Of a stretch of 64,000 bases of DNA, positions 58,081 through 64,000 are shown piece by piece (within the stretch, counting starts at the first letter, position 1; each line of letters begins with the position of its first letter). The DNA lies in contig NZ_JALM01000094.1 in NCBI RefSeq assembly GCF_000737195.2, positions 1-64,000 on the forward strand. The letters run 5' to 3'. Origin of the DNA: Sciscionella sediminilitoris (GTDB lineage: Bacteria > Actinomycetota > Actinomycetes > Mycobacteriales > Pseudonocardiaceae). Position numbers and translations under genes: made by a program. The notes beneath the pieces are model-generated. The model did no database searches. It was not told where the DNA came from and saw only the letters and a program-made list of their open reading frames with translations.

Positions 58081-58316
58081 GGAGATTCGGCTCCCACTCT
58101 TTCGAAACTGTGCCTCGGTTACGGCTACGCGGCCGTGACTGCCTTGTCACGTTCCACCCTAATCCCGCCCCTGGTGTGCCCGTGTGGCCAGGCCAATTGT
58201 GTGCGGCGTTACGCGTGCCCCACGCGTCACGCGGGAAACGTCCGCGACTACCATCGGCTGTGTTCGCTGGTGCTCGATTCGTGCGCCATGCGTCCCGAAC
58301 TGCCACAAGGAGCCGC
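58081..58316. promoter_or_regulatory. Divergent promoter region between tkt and ctaB
   Basis: 236 bp. It must hold the promoters for the pentose-phosphate operon (minus) and for ctaB (plus). A GACTACCAT near 58246-58254 contains TACCAT, a plausible plus-strand -10. Short reading frames across it look like noise. Confidence 0.4.
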
Positions 58317-58352
58317 ATGTTGTCTGTGATCGCCGCGCGGTGCGTGCCGTGA
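58317..58352 (+). CDS. 11-residue leader peptide coupled to ctaB (candidate)
   Basis: ATG 58317 is preceded by AAGGAG (58307-58312). It encodes MLSVIAARCVP and stops at TGA 58350-58352, overlapping the ctaB GTG (58349-58351) as GTGA. ctaB itself lacks a ribosome site close to its GTG, so ribosomes finishing this leader would deliver initiation to ctaB. Too short to prove by sequence alone. Confidence 0.45.
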   Translation: MLSVIAARCVP

Positions 58353-59281
58353 CTGCGATTGTCGAAACCAGGCCGGGTGGTCAGCGCAGCCCCAAGGACG
58401 TTTTCCTGAAGTACTTGGCGTTGACCAAGCCGCGCATCATCGAGCAGCTGCTGGTGGCGACGATCCCCTCGATGTTGCTGGCCCAGCGCGGAGTGCCCGC
58501 GTTGTGGCTGGTCGTGGCCACCGTCGCGTTCGGCGCCCTCGCCGCGGGTTCGGCGGGCGCCTTCAACTGCGTCGTGGACGCCGACATCGACGCGGTGATG
58601 AAGCGGACCGCGAAACGCCCGATCGTGAACGACACCGTGTCCAAGCGCAGCGCGCTGATCTTCGCGATCGTGCTCGGCGCGCTCGCGGTCGGGGGCATGT
58701 GGCTGACCACGAACCTGCTTTCCGCGGTGCTCACCCTCGCCGCGATCGCGTTCTACGTGCTCGTCTACACGATGTGGCTCAAGCGCCGCACCTCGCAGAA
58801 CGTGGTGTGGGGCGGCATCTGTGGCTGCATGCCGGTGCTGATCGGGTGGTCCGCGGTGACCGGGACGGTCGGCTGGCAGGCCTTCGTGATGTTCGGGGTG
58901 ATCTTCTTCTGGACGCCGCCGCACTCCTGGGCGCTCGGCATGAAGTACCGCGAGGACTACACGAACGCGGGAGTCCCGATGCTCCCCTCGGTGGCCTCGC
59001 CGCGCCAGGTCACGCTGCGGATCGTGCTCTACTCCTGGGCGATGGCGCTGTGCGCGCTGGTGCTCATCCCCGGCACCTCCTGGCTCTACGCGGCCTGTGC
59101 GGTGATCGCCGGGGCGTGGTTCCTGGCCGCGGTGCACCGGCTGCACTCGCAGGTGCGCAGGGGAGCGGAGTACAAGCCGATGGGCGTGTTCCACCTCTCC
59201 AACACCTACCTGTGCTTGGTCTTCGTGATGCTCGCGGTGGACGCGGTCGTGGGCTGGCCGGTGCTCGGCTGGCCGTTCTGA
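58349..59281 (+). CDS. ctaB: Protoheme IX farnesyltransferase
   Basis: 310 residues, UbiA prenyltransferase fold with about eight membrane segments. The two Mg-diphosphate sites are NCVVDADIDAVMKRTAKRP (about 69-87) and YREDYTNAGVPML (about 202-214). It turns heme b into heme o for cytochrome oxidase. The GTG at 58349 gives VTAIVETRPGG; a GTG at 58340 is an alternative. It lies next to tkt as in other actinobacteria. Confidence 0.94.
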   Translation: MTAIVETRPGGQRSPKDVFLKYLALTKPRIIEQLLVATIPSMLLAQRGVPALWLVVATVAFGALAAGSAGAFNCVVDADIDAVMKRTAKRPIVNDTVSKRSALIFAIVLGALAVGGMWLTTNLLSAVLTLAAIAFYVLVYTMWLKRRTSQNVVWGGICGCMPVLIGWSAVTGTVGWQAFVMFGVIFFWTPPHSWALGMKYREDYTNAGVPMLPSVASPRQVTLRIVLYSWAMALCALVLIPGTSWLYAACAVIAGAWFLAAVHRLHSQVRRGAEYKPMGVFHLSNTYLCLVFVMLAVDAVVGWPVLGWPF

Positions 59282-59297
59282 GCTTCGCACCGTTGGT

Positions 59298-59344
59298 TAC
59301 CGTCCGGTAGATCGGCTACGATTCGTACCTATTACCGCCGGTAA
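59298..59344 (+). promoter_or_regulatory. Paired palindromic operators flanking a -10 box
   Basis: TACCGTCCGGTA (59298-59309) and TTACCGCCGGTAA (59332-59344) share TACCG/CGGTA arms. A TACGAT hexamer (59317-59322) between them fits a -10, so one site would cover the -35 side and the other the transcript start. The first palindrome is identical to the one before the lipase gene. Confidence 0.55.
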
Positions 59345-59359
59345 CACAGAGGAGCTGCG

Positions 59360-60220
59360 ATGCGGGTACGAACCAGTGACGGGCTCGAACTCGAAGTGGC
59401 GGTCACCGGAGCGGCGGACGCGCCCGTTCTGCTGTGCGTGCACGGGTATCCGGACGACAAGACGCTGTGGGAGGGAACGGCGCAGCGGCTGGCCGACCGG
59501 TTCCGGGTGGTGCGCTTCGACGTGCGCGGCGCGGGCGGTTCGGACACCCCCGCGAGCCGATCGGGGTACCTGCTCGACCAGCTCGCCCGCGATATCGCCG
59601 CGGTCGCCGACGCGGTGAGCTCGGCGGCCCCGGTGCACCTGCTGGCGCACGACTGGGGTTCCATCCAGGCGTGGCACGCGGTCACCGAGCCGGAGTTCGC
59701 GGGCCGGTTCGCCTCGTTCACCTCCATCTCCGGGCCGTGCCTCGATCACGTCGGCCACTGGATGCGGGAAACCTGGCGGCACAAGGGAATCCGCGGGATC
59801 CGCGCGGGCGCGAACCAGTTGCTGCACTCCTGGTACATCGGCTTCTTCCAGCTGCCGGTCATCCCGGAACTCGCGTGGCGCAGTGGCGTCGCGGGCCGGG
59901 CCATCGGCTGGCTCGAGCGGCGCAACGGCGAGGTACCGAATCCGCGCACCGCCGACGCCGTGCACGGACTCGAGCTCTACCGGGCGAACATGCGGACCCG
60001 GCTGCGCCGCCCCGCCGAGCGCCGGACCCGGGTTCCGGTGCAGGTGCTCGCACCGGACAAGGACTCCTACGTGACCGCGCCGATGCAGGCGGCGGCCGCA
60101 CGCTGGGCGCCGGACTTCACCAAACGCCGGGTGCACGGCGGGCACTGGCTGCCGCGCAGCGAGCCCGGTGTGGTCGCGGAGGCGGTCGCGGAGTTCACCG
60201 GAGCGCGTACGGCGGCATAG
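59360..60220 (+). CDS. Alpha/beta hydrolase, EphD-like (epoxide hydrolase type)
   Basis: 286 residues. The oxyanion loop is VHGYPDDKTLW (28-38), the nucleophile is Asp98 in AHDWGSIQAW and the catalytic His262 is in HGGHW. An Asp in HDWG marks epoxide hydrolase or dehalogenase chemistry rather than lipase. HDWGSIQ resembles the hydrolase half of mycobacterial EphD, without its reductase domain. A GAGGAG site precedes the ATG, and two palindromic operator-like sites lie upstream. Confidence 0.85.
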   Translation: MRVRTSDGLELEVAVTGAADAPVLLCVHGYPDDKTLWEGTAQRLADRFRVVRFDVRGAGGSDTPASRSGYLLDQLARDIAAVADAVSSAAPVHLLAHDWGSIQAWHAVTEPEFAGRFASFTSISGPCLDHVGHWMRETWRHKGIRGIRAGANQLLHSWYIGFFQLPVIPELAWRSGVAGRAIGWLERRNGEVPNPRTADAVHGLELYRANMRTRLRRPAERRTRVPVQVLAPDKDSYVTAPMQAAAARWAPDFTKRRVHGGHWLPRSEPGVVAEAVAEFTGARTAA

Positions 60221-60233
60221 CCGCGCGAGCACG

Positions 60234-61190
60234 TCAGGCGCGGCGGCCGGGTGACTGCCGATAGCTGCTGCGCATAGCGTGGAAGACCGTTTTGGGCTCC
60301 CAACGGACATGGTCGAGCATGCGCACCACGCCGTAGGAGGCGATGTCACGATCCCGTGGCTTGTCGTAGTTGGCGAAGGAGAACCACAGCGCCGTGTCCA
60401 CTCCTTCCTCCTCGAAGATGTCGAGCAGTTCGGTGAAGTAGCGCACTTGCTCCTCTTCGTCCGGGATCGCCGTTTGCGGTGGTTGCCACGCCATCCCGCC
60501 GAGCTCGCCCGCCCCCTGGTAGGCGCAGGTGCCGTACTCGGTGACGGCGACAGGCTTGCCATGAGCGAGGTACTCGCGCAGAGAGGCGCGGAAGGTGCTG
60601 GCGTTGTGCCGATCCCGGTAGGCATCGACGGCCACCAGATCGAACGCGGTCCAGTCCACCGACTCCCAGAAGCCGGAGGCATACGTGACCTGTCCGCCGA
60701 ACCGGGCGCGGACGGTCGCGGCCGCCCGGACGAGGAAGGCGTTGAGGCGTTCGGGGACCGGGCCGAGAGTGGTCCACCAGTCGAGGTCGGCGGTGGCCAT
60801 GGCGTGGAGGCGGTCGAGGTGCGTCTTGCCGGGAAGGAAGCCGTGCGCGAAGGCGCTGAGCTCGCAGCCGACGACGAGCACTACCCGGGCTCCTTCGCGA
60901 CGCAGGGCTTCGGCGCGCTGCGCGCAGTCGGCGAACAACGACACGATCCGGTCCGGGTGCAGGTCGACGGGGAACGGGGAGAACCACACTTCGAGGCCAC
61001 TGGCGGCCGCGCACCGCGCGGCGAGGTCCAGTCGTTCGGGATCCCGGCCGGAGACGCGTACGACCGCGCAGTGCAACTCCTCGGCGATCACGGCCATTTC
61101 GCGTTGTACCTGGGCGGGATCGAGGGTCTTGCGGGTGAGCCGGTCGCCGGGAAATGTGCCGGTGTCGTAGTTGATTCCTCGTGCGCGCAT
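60234..61190 (-). CDS. TIM-barrel glycosidase-like protein
   Basis: 318 residues. It starts MRARGINYDTGTFPGDRLTR, with HCAVVRVSGRDPERL at strand 2, a WESVDWTAFDLVAVDAYRD segment and VAVTEYGTCAYQGAGE near 222, whose Glu sits where clan-A glycosidases place the nucleophile. Homologues in Streptomyces often carry the name 'abortive phage infection protein', but nothing in the sequence supports that role. No signal peptide is seen. It runs 5 bp after the DinB-like gene, so the two are co-transcribed. Confidence 0.7.
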   Translation of the reverse strand: MRARGINYDTGTFPGDRLTRKTLDPAQVQREMAVIAEELHCAVVRVSGRDPERLDLAARCAAASGLEVWFSPFPVDLHPDRIVSLFADCAQRAEALRREGARVVLVVGCELSAFAHGFLPGKTHLDRLHAMATADLDWWTTLGPVPERLNAFLVRAAATVRARFGGQVTYASGFWESVDWTAFDLVAVDAYRDRHNASTFRASLREYLAHGKPVAVTEYGTCAYQGAGELGGMAWQPPQTAIPDEEEQVRYFTELLDIFEEEGVDTALWFSFANYDKPRDRDIASYGVVRMLDHVRWEPKTVFHAMRSSYRQSPGRRA

Positions 61191-61195
61191 CTCGT

Positions 61196-61771
61196 TTAGG
61201 CGCGGCGGCCCAGGAAGGCCAGCAGCCGCTCGAACTCGCCCGCGCCTTCGGGGGCGGCCACGGCGGGCCCGAACATCCCGGAGGCGCGCCGTTCCTCTTC
61301 GTCACCCTGTGCCTGGAACCGGGCGATGGTGCTGACCACGCGCTCGTCCGGCCGGTAGGCGCGGCCGGACGCGGAGGCGATGTCCCAGCCGTGGATCAGC
61401 GACTCGGAGACCGCGATGTGCGCGTGCACCCAGCCGGGCGCGGCGCCACCGGGGAAGGGCAGCTCGGCATCGAGGGTTCCCGGGCGGCGCAGGGCGGCGG
61501 CACAGCGTCCGCTCGCCTCGGCGAAGGCGCCCGCGGGATCGGCGTGCTCGGGTTCGGGGGCGGTGAAGTCGATCCCGGTTTCCCCTTCGGCGAGCCGTGC
61601 GAACAGGTCGAGCGCGTTGATCAGGTGATCGGCCACGTTCCGCACGGTCCACCCCTGGCAGGGGCTCGGGTCGGGGTATCGCTCGGCGGGCAGTTCGCGC
61701 AGGAGTTCCCCGGTCGGTGTGAAGGCGGGGTCGAGCAGCTGAAGGATCGAGTCCTGATCCGGTGCGGCCAT
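61196..61771 (-). CDS. TIGR03086 family DinB/mycothiol-isomerase-like protein
   Basis: 191 residues, a four-helix bundle. PSPCQGWTVRNVADHLINAL near 36-55 and HAHIAVSESLIHGWDIA near 115-130 supply the histidines of the usual metal site. The family is related to mycothiol-dependent maleylpyruvate isomerase, in keeping with the mtr gene in this window. The substrate is unknown. The ATG at 61771 starts MAAPDQD. Confidence 0.85.
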   Translation of the reverse strand: MAAPDQDSILQLLDPAFTPTGELLRELPAERYPDPSPCQGWTVRNVADHLINALDLFARLAEGETGIDFTAPEPEHADPAGAFAEASGRCAAALRRPGTLDAELPFPGGAAPGWVHAHIAVSESLIHGWDIASASGRAYRPDERVVSTIARFQAQGDEEERRASGMFGPAVAAPEGAGEFERLLAFLGRRA

Positions 61772-61831
61772 GGTCTACTCCCGGTTCGGTCGGTTTGGCA
61801 GTGTCGACCGTACGGGAGCGGAGAACTCATC

Positions 61832-61880
61832 GGCCGCGCTCGCCGCGGCCCTGGCTCCCGCGACCGAGAAGCGAGCCAGG
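61832..61880 (-). terminator. Hairpins downstream of the NlpC/P60 gene
   Basis: GGCCGCG/CGCGGCC (61832-61838 with 61844-61850) and CCTGGCTC/GAGCCAGG (61850-61857 with 61873-61880) form two adjacent stems after the NlpC stop at 61924. No T-run. The rest of 61772-61923 shows nothing else. Confidence 0.45.
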
Positions 61881-61923
61881 ACCACGGCGAGCACGATCCG
61901 AACCGAGGCAGCGTCCGGAACCG

Positions 61924-62766
61924 CTACCAGGCGCGGCCGATGCTGTAGCTGTTCGTCCAGATCTCCTGCAGCTTCACCACGTCACCGGAATCCGGGGCGG
62001 TCCAGATCTTGTGATTGCCCGCGTAGACGGCCGCGTGGTAGACGCTGCGGCCGTTGGCGAAGAAGATGATGTCGCCCGGTGCGGCCTGGCCCTTGGCGAT
62101 GCTCCTCGTCGCACCGCGCTGCGCGCCGGAGGTCCGGGGCAGGTTGATGCCGACGGCCTTGTGCGCGAACTGGGTGAGCCCGGAGCAGTCGAAGGAACCC
62201 GGTCCCGTGGCGCCGTACTTGTACGGTTTCCCGTGCTGGGCGGCAGCGGCGTCCACGATTCGCTTGTTGACCGGCTCGGGTGGCGGAGTCGGCTTCTTGG
62301 TGTAGACGACCGAGACGCTGGACAGCGCGCCTGCGTAGAAACCGGCCCCGGGGAAGGAGATGCGCCACTGGGCGCTGCCGGCCACGTTCGCGGGCAGGGT
62401 GGCGTGCCCGTTCTCGTCGGTCTTCGCCGTCGGACCGGCGTGCCAGGGGCCGTCCCCGGTTCGCCATTGCAGCTCGACTTCCTGGTCGGCGAGCGGTTTT
62501 TCACCGGATTTCAGGGTGCCGCCGAAGTTCACCTTCGCATTCTCGGTGACCGTCGATTTCGCGGCGTTGTCCATGCTCTGTGTGGTGGTGAATCCACCGG
62601 ATTTGGTCTTCGGCGATGCCGATGCGGTGGTCGCGCTCGCCACGACACCTCCGGTGATCGCCGCGCCGACCAGCAGCGCGGATCCGACTCTGCGGGGAGC
62701 ACTCGGACGATAGGGAAGGGACACGGTCCACTGTTCGGGCGCACCTGTCCACTTGTGGCTTGGCAC
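61924..62766 (-). CDS. Secreted NlpC/P60 peptidoglycan endopeptidase
   Basis: 280 residues. A twin-arginine-like start (PRRVGSALLVGAAITGG...ASA, about 24-51) is a signal peptide. A beta-rich domain of about 90 residues (83-160), resembling a bacterial Ig-like or surface repeat, precedes the NlpC/P60 domain. Catalytic Cys194 is in FDCSGLTQF and His244 in VYHAAVYAG, with His252 as the third residue. It should cleave stem peptides in the cell wall. The GTG at 62766 has a GGAGGGA site 8 nt upstream; the longer TTG reading includes that site and is rejected. Confidence 0.88.
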   Translation of the reverse strand: MPSHKWTGAPEQWTVSLPYRPSAPRRVGSALLVGAAITGGVVASATTASASPKTKSGGFTTTQSMDNAAKSTVTENAKVNFGGTLKSGEKPLADQEVELQWRTGDGPWHAGPTAKTDENGHATLPANVAGSAQWRISFPGAGFYAGALSSVSVVYTKKPTPPPEPVNKRIVDAAAAQHGKPYKYGATGPGSFDCSGLTQFAHKAVGINLPRTSGAQRGATRSIAKGQAAPGDIIFFANGRSVYHAAVYAGNHKIWTAPDSGDVVKLQEIWTNSYSIGRAW

Positions 62767-62794
62767 GGAGATTCCCTCCAGGTCCAATCAAACG

Positions 62795-62881
62795 AGTTTA
62801 TCGGGGGTCATCGTTTGTGACCGGGACGAGGCCGCCAAGGTTCGGGGGAGCGATCTCGAACCGATCACGGAACGATAAACA
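62795..62881 (-). ncRNA. Candidate structured leader of the NlpC/P60 gene
   Basis: On the minus strand GTTTATCG (62880-62873) can pair with CGATAAAC (62803-62796). Inside are a GGTTCG/CGAACC stem and a GGTCA-N7-TGACC hairpin (62822-62806), a three-way-junction layout just before the ribosome site. NlpC and Rpf genes of actinobacteria often have c-di-AMP (ydaO) riboswitches; I see only a faint GAACC...CCTCGT likeness and not the full consensus. Confidence 0.35.
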
Positions 62882-62901
62882 CGGGGGGACCCGGAATGAA
62901 A

Positions 62902-62944
62902 AGACCCGCCGCCCGATCGGTGTTCCGTGTCGGTTGGCGGGTCT
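62902..62944 (-). terminator. Intrinsic terminator or attenuator upstream of NlpC/P60
   Basis: AGACCCGCC and GGCGGGTCT form a 9-bp stem, with an inner CCGA/TCGG pair, and the minus strand continues TTTTC. It can end the quinone oxidoreductase transcript (stop at 63072), or act as an attenuator if the NlpC transcript begins further upstream. Confidence 0.65.
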
Positions 62945-63020
62945 GTTTCGCTCTGTTCGAATTTGTGCAGGTCAGTACCGAGAAGATCAACGACGTGTGA
63001 GCGGCGAGCCGGTTGCCTGT

Positions 63021-63036
63021 TGTGACCCAGATCACG
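63021..63036 (-). promoter_or_regulatory. Crp-like binding site
   Basis: TGTGACCCAGATCACG matches the TGTGA-N6-TCACA consensus of Crp/GlxR regulators with one mismatch. It lies between the quinone oxidoreductase stop and the terminator, 255 bp from the NlpC start. Confidence 0.4.
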
Positions 63037-63071
63037 ACACAATCGTGGCGTCGCTCACGCAGGGCGATGGG

Positions 63072-64000
63072 TCACGGGACCAGCAGCAGTTTTCCGGTGG
63101 TCTTGCGCCCTTCCAGGTCACGGTGCGCGTTCGCGGCCTCGGTCAGCGGGTAGCTGCCGCCGATCCGGACCTGCAGCGAACCGTTCCCCACCGCCTCGAA
63201 CAGCTCGCCCACCCGCCACTCGTACTCGGCGCGGTCGGCGATGTAGGGGCCGAGGGAGGGCCGGGTGACGAACAGCGACCCCGCCGCGTTGAGCCGCTGT
63301 AGGTCGAACGGCGGTACCTGGCCACTCGATCCGCCGAAGAGCACCAGATACCCGCGCGGGCGGATGCTGGCCAGGCTCGCTTCGAAGGTGTCCTTGCCGA
63401 CCCCGTCGTAGACGACCGAGACCCCGGTTCCTCCGGTCAGCTCGCGCACCTTGGTGTCGAAGTCCTCGTAGCCGAGCACCTCGTCCGCGCCCGCTCCGGT
63501 GGCCAGTGCGCGCTTCTCGGCGGTGGACGCGGTCGCGATCACCCGGGCGCCGAGCGAGGTGGCGAGCTGCACGAGCAGCAGGCCGACCCCGCCCGCGGCG
63601 GCGTGCACCAGGACGGTGTCCGTCTCGTCCACCCGGTAGGTGGAGCGCAGCAGGTAGTGCGCGGTGAGTCCCTGCAGCATCAGTGCGCCCGCGGTCTTCG
63701 TGTCCACCGCGTCCGGGATGCGCACCGCCCGCTCCACGGGAACGACGACGTGTTCCGCGTAGCTGCCCGCCGCCCAGACCCAGGCGACGCGGTCACCGGG
63801 AGCGAAATCACCCGCCCCGTCGCCGACCGCCTCGACGGTTCCCGCCCCCTCGAGCCCGAGCGCGTGCGGGAGCTCCACGGAGTACACCCCGGAACGCTGG
63901 TAGGTGTCGATGAAGTTCACCCCGGCGGCCTCGACCCGGACCAGCAACTGCCCGGTGCCCGCCTCGCGGGTGACCTCATCGAGCCGCAGGACCTCGGGGC
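63072..64000 (-). CDS. Quinone oxidoreductase (zeta-crystallin type), N-terminus cut by window edge
   Basis: The frame is open to base 64000, giving about 309 residues; the start is outside. RVEAAGVNFIDTYQRSGVY and LGLEGAGTVEAVGDG near the N-terminus and the NADPH loop VLVHAAAGGVGLLLVQLA are typical of the zinc-free MDR quinone reductases. DGVGKDTFEASLASIRPRGYLVLFGGSSG follows. It reduces quinones or alkenals with NADPH. The TTG at 63947 is internal, because conserved residues (EVLRLDEV, GQLLVRV) precede it. Confidence 0.9.
   Translation of the reverse strand, partial: PEVLRLDEVTREAGTGQLLVRVEAAGVNFIDTYQRSGVYSVELPHALGLEGAGTVEAVGDGAGDFAPGDRVAWVWAAGSYAEHVVVPVERAVRIPDAVDTKTAGALMLQGLTAHYLLRSTYRVDETDTVLVHAAAGGVGLLLVQLATSLGARVIATASTAEKRALATGAGADEVLGYEDFDTKVRELTGGTGVSVVYDGVGKDTFEASLASIRPRGYLVLFGGSSGQVPPFDLQRLNAAGSLFVTRPSLGPYIADRAEYEWRVGELFEAVGNGSLQVRIGGSYPLTEAANAHRDLEGRKTTGKLLLVP

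Noticed and set aside
58110-58329. Other short plus-strand frames in the tkt-ctaB gap
   Set aside because: They lack ribosome sites and recognisable motifs; only the last 12 codons of one of them (58317-58352) have a start signal.
60234-61190. Phage defence (abortive infection) gene
   Set aside because: The name occurs in database labels of relatives, but the sequence is a glycosidase-like barrel and no other defence gene is near.
62795-62944. Confident c-di-AMP (ydaO) riboswitch
   Set aside because: Only a short GAACC...CCTCGT likeness is visible; the GACAGCTAACCTCG-type core is missing, so it is listed as an unassigned structured leader.

Overview
The window is high-GC (roughly 70%) DNA from an actinobacterium, most likely of the order Pseudonocardiales. 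Mycothiol genes (mycothione reductase, a TIGR03086/mycothiol-isomerase-like protein), F420-type oxidoreductases, WhiA, RbpA and OpcA support this. So does a core gene order much like that of mycobacteria: rpe, rib, uvrC, rapZ, yvcK, whiA, gap-pgk-tpi, secG, pgl, opcA, zwf, tal, tkt, ctaB. Many genes have a TANNNT -10 element 6-7 nt before an ATG or GTG start, which suggests leaderless mRNAs. Genes fill almost the whole window, and no gap exceeds 300 bases. I see no tRNA, rRNA, CRISPR array, insertion sequence or prophage.

Layout. 1-8.2 kb: a '3-methyladenine glycosylase'-type protein (cut by the window edge), a VOC protein, a GntR/FCD regulator divergent from a CynX/NimT-type exporter, an HdeD membrane protein, mycothione reductase, a PEBP protein, a secreted trypsin, and a BioF-like enzyme whose PLP lysine is replaced by threonine. 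8.2-14.8 kb: a cobalamin riboswitch followed by a tightly coupled B12 operon (chelatase, cobO, cobB, cobL, cysG). 14.8-19.1 kb: adenosine deaminase, then a GNAT-MFS pair divergent from an XRE-cupin regulator over an approximately 20-bp intergenic gap, and a methyltransferase. 19.1-21.4 kb: an NmtR-like sensor and a P1B-4 ATPase (Ni/Co-type efflux). 21.4-25.7 kb: an F420 oxidoreductase, a secreted lipase, a TetR regulator, rpe and a PPOX protein. 25.8-28.7 kb: ribE-ribBA-ribH and a PH-domain membrane protein.

28.7-37.4 kb is an accessory block. It holds a GyrI-like protein, an AraC regulator, a DUF2000 protein, a secreted S1 protease, a four-gene furanoside locus (sugar porter, GH172, two tandem GH43-like propeller hydrolases), and an ECF41-type sigma factor divergent from an azoreductase. 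37.4-46 kb is core: uvrC-rapZ-yvcK-whiA, gap-pgk-tpi, secG, rbpA. 46.3-58.1 kb on the minus strand is an orphan histidine kinase and the pentose-phosphate operon tkt-tal-pgi-zwf-opcA-X-Y-pgl, where X is a PLP decarboxylase and Y a sedolisin protease, both stitched in by 4-nt overlaps. 58.3-64 kb: ctaB behind a coupled short leader ORF, an EphD-like hydrolase, a TIM-barrel protein, a DinB-like protein, an NlpC/P60 hydrolase with a possibly structured leader, and a quinone oxidoreductase cut by the window edge.

Most interesting points: the GH172/GH43-like/porter locus; the lysine-less BioF homologue; the protease and decarboxylase inside the pentose-phosphate operon; overlapping opposed -10 boxes at 17.54 kb; an identical 12-bp palindrome in front of the lipase and the EphD-like hydrolase 37 kb apart; and short coupled leader ORFs before ctaB and possibly whiA. 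All functions are inferred by reading the sequence; no database search was run.
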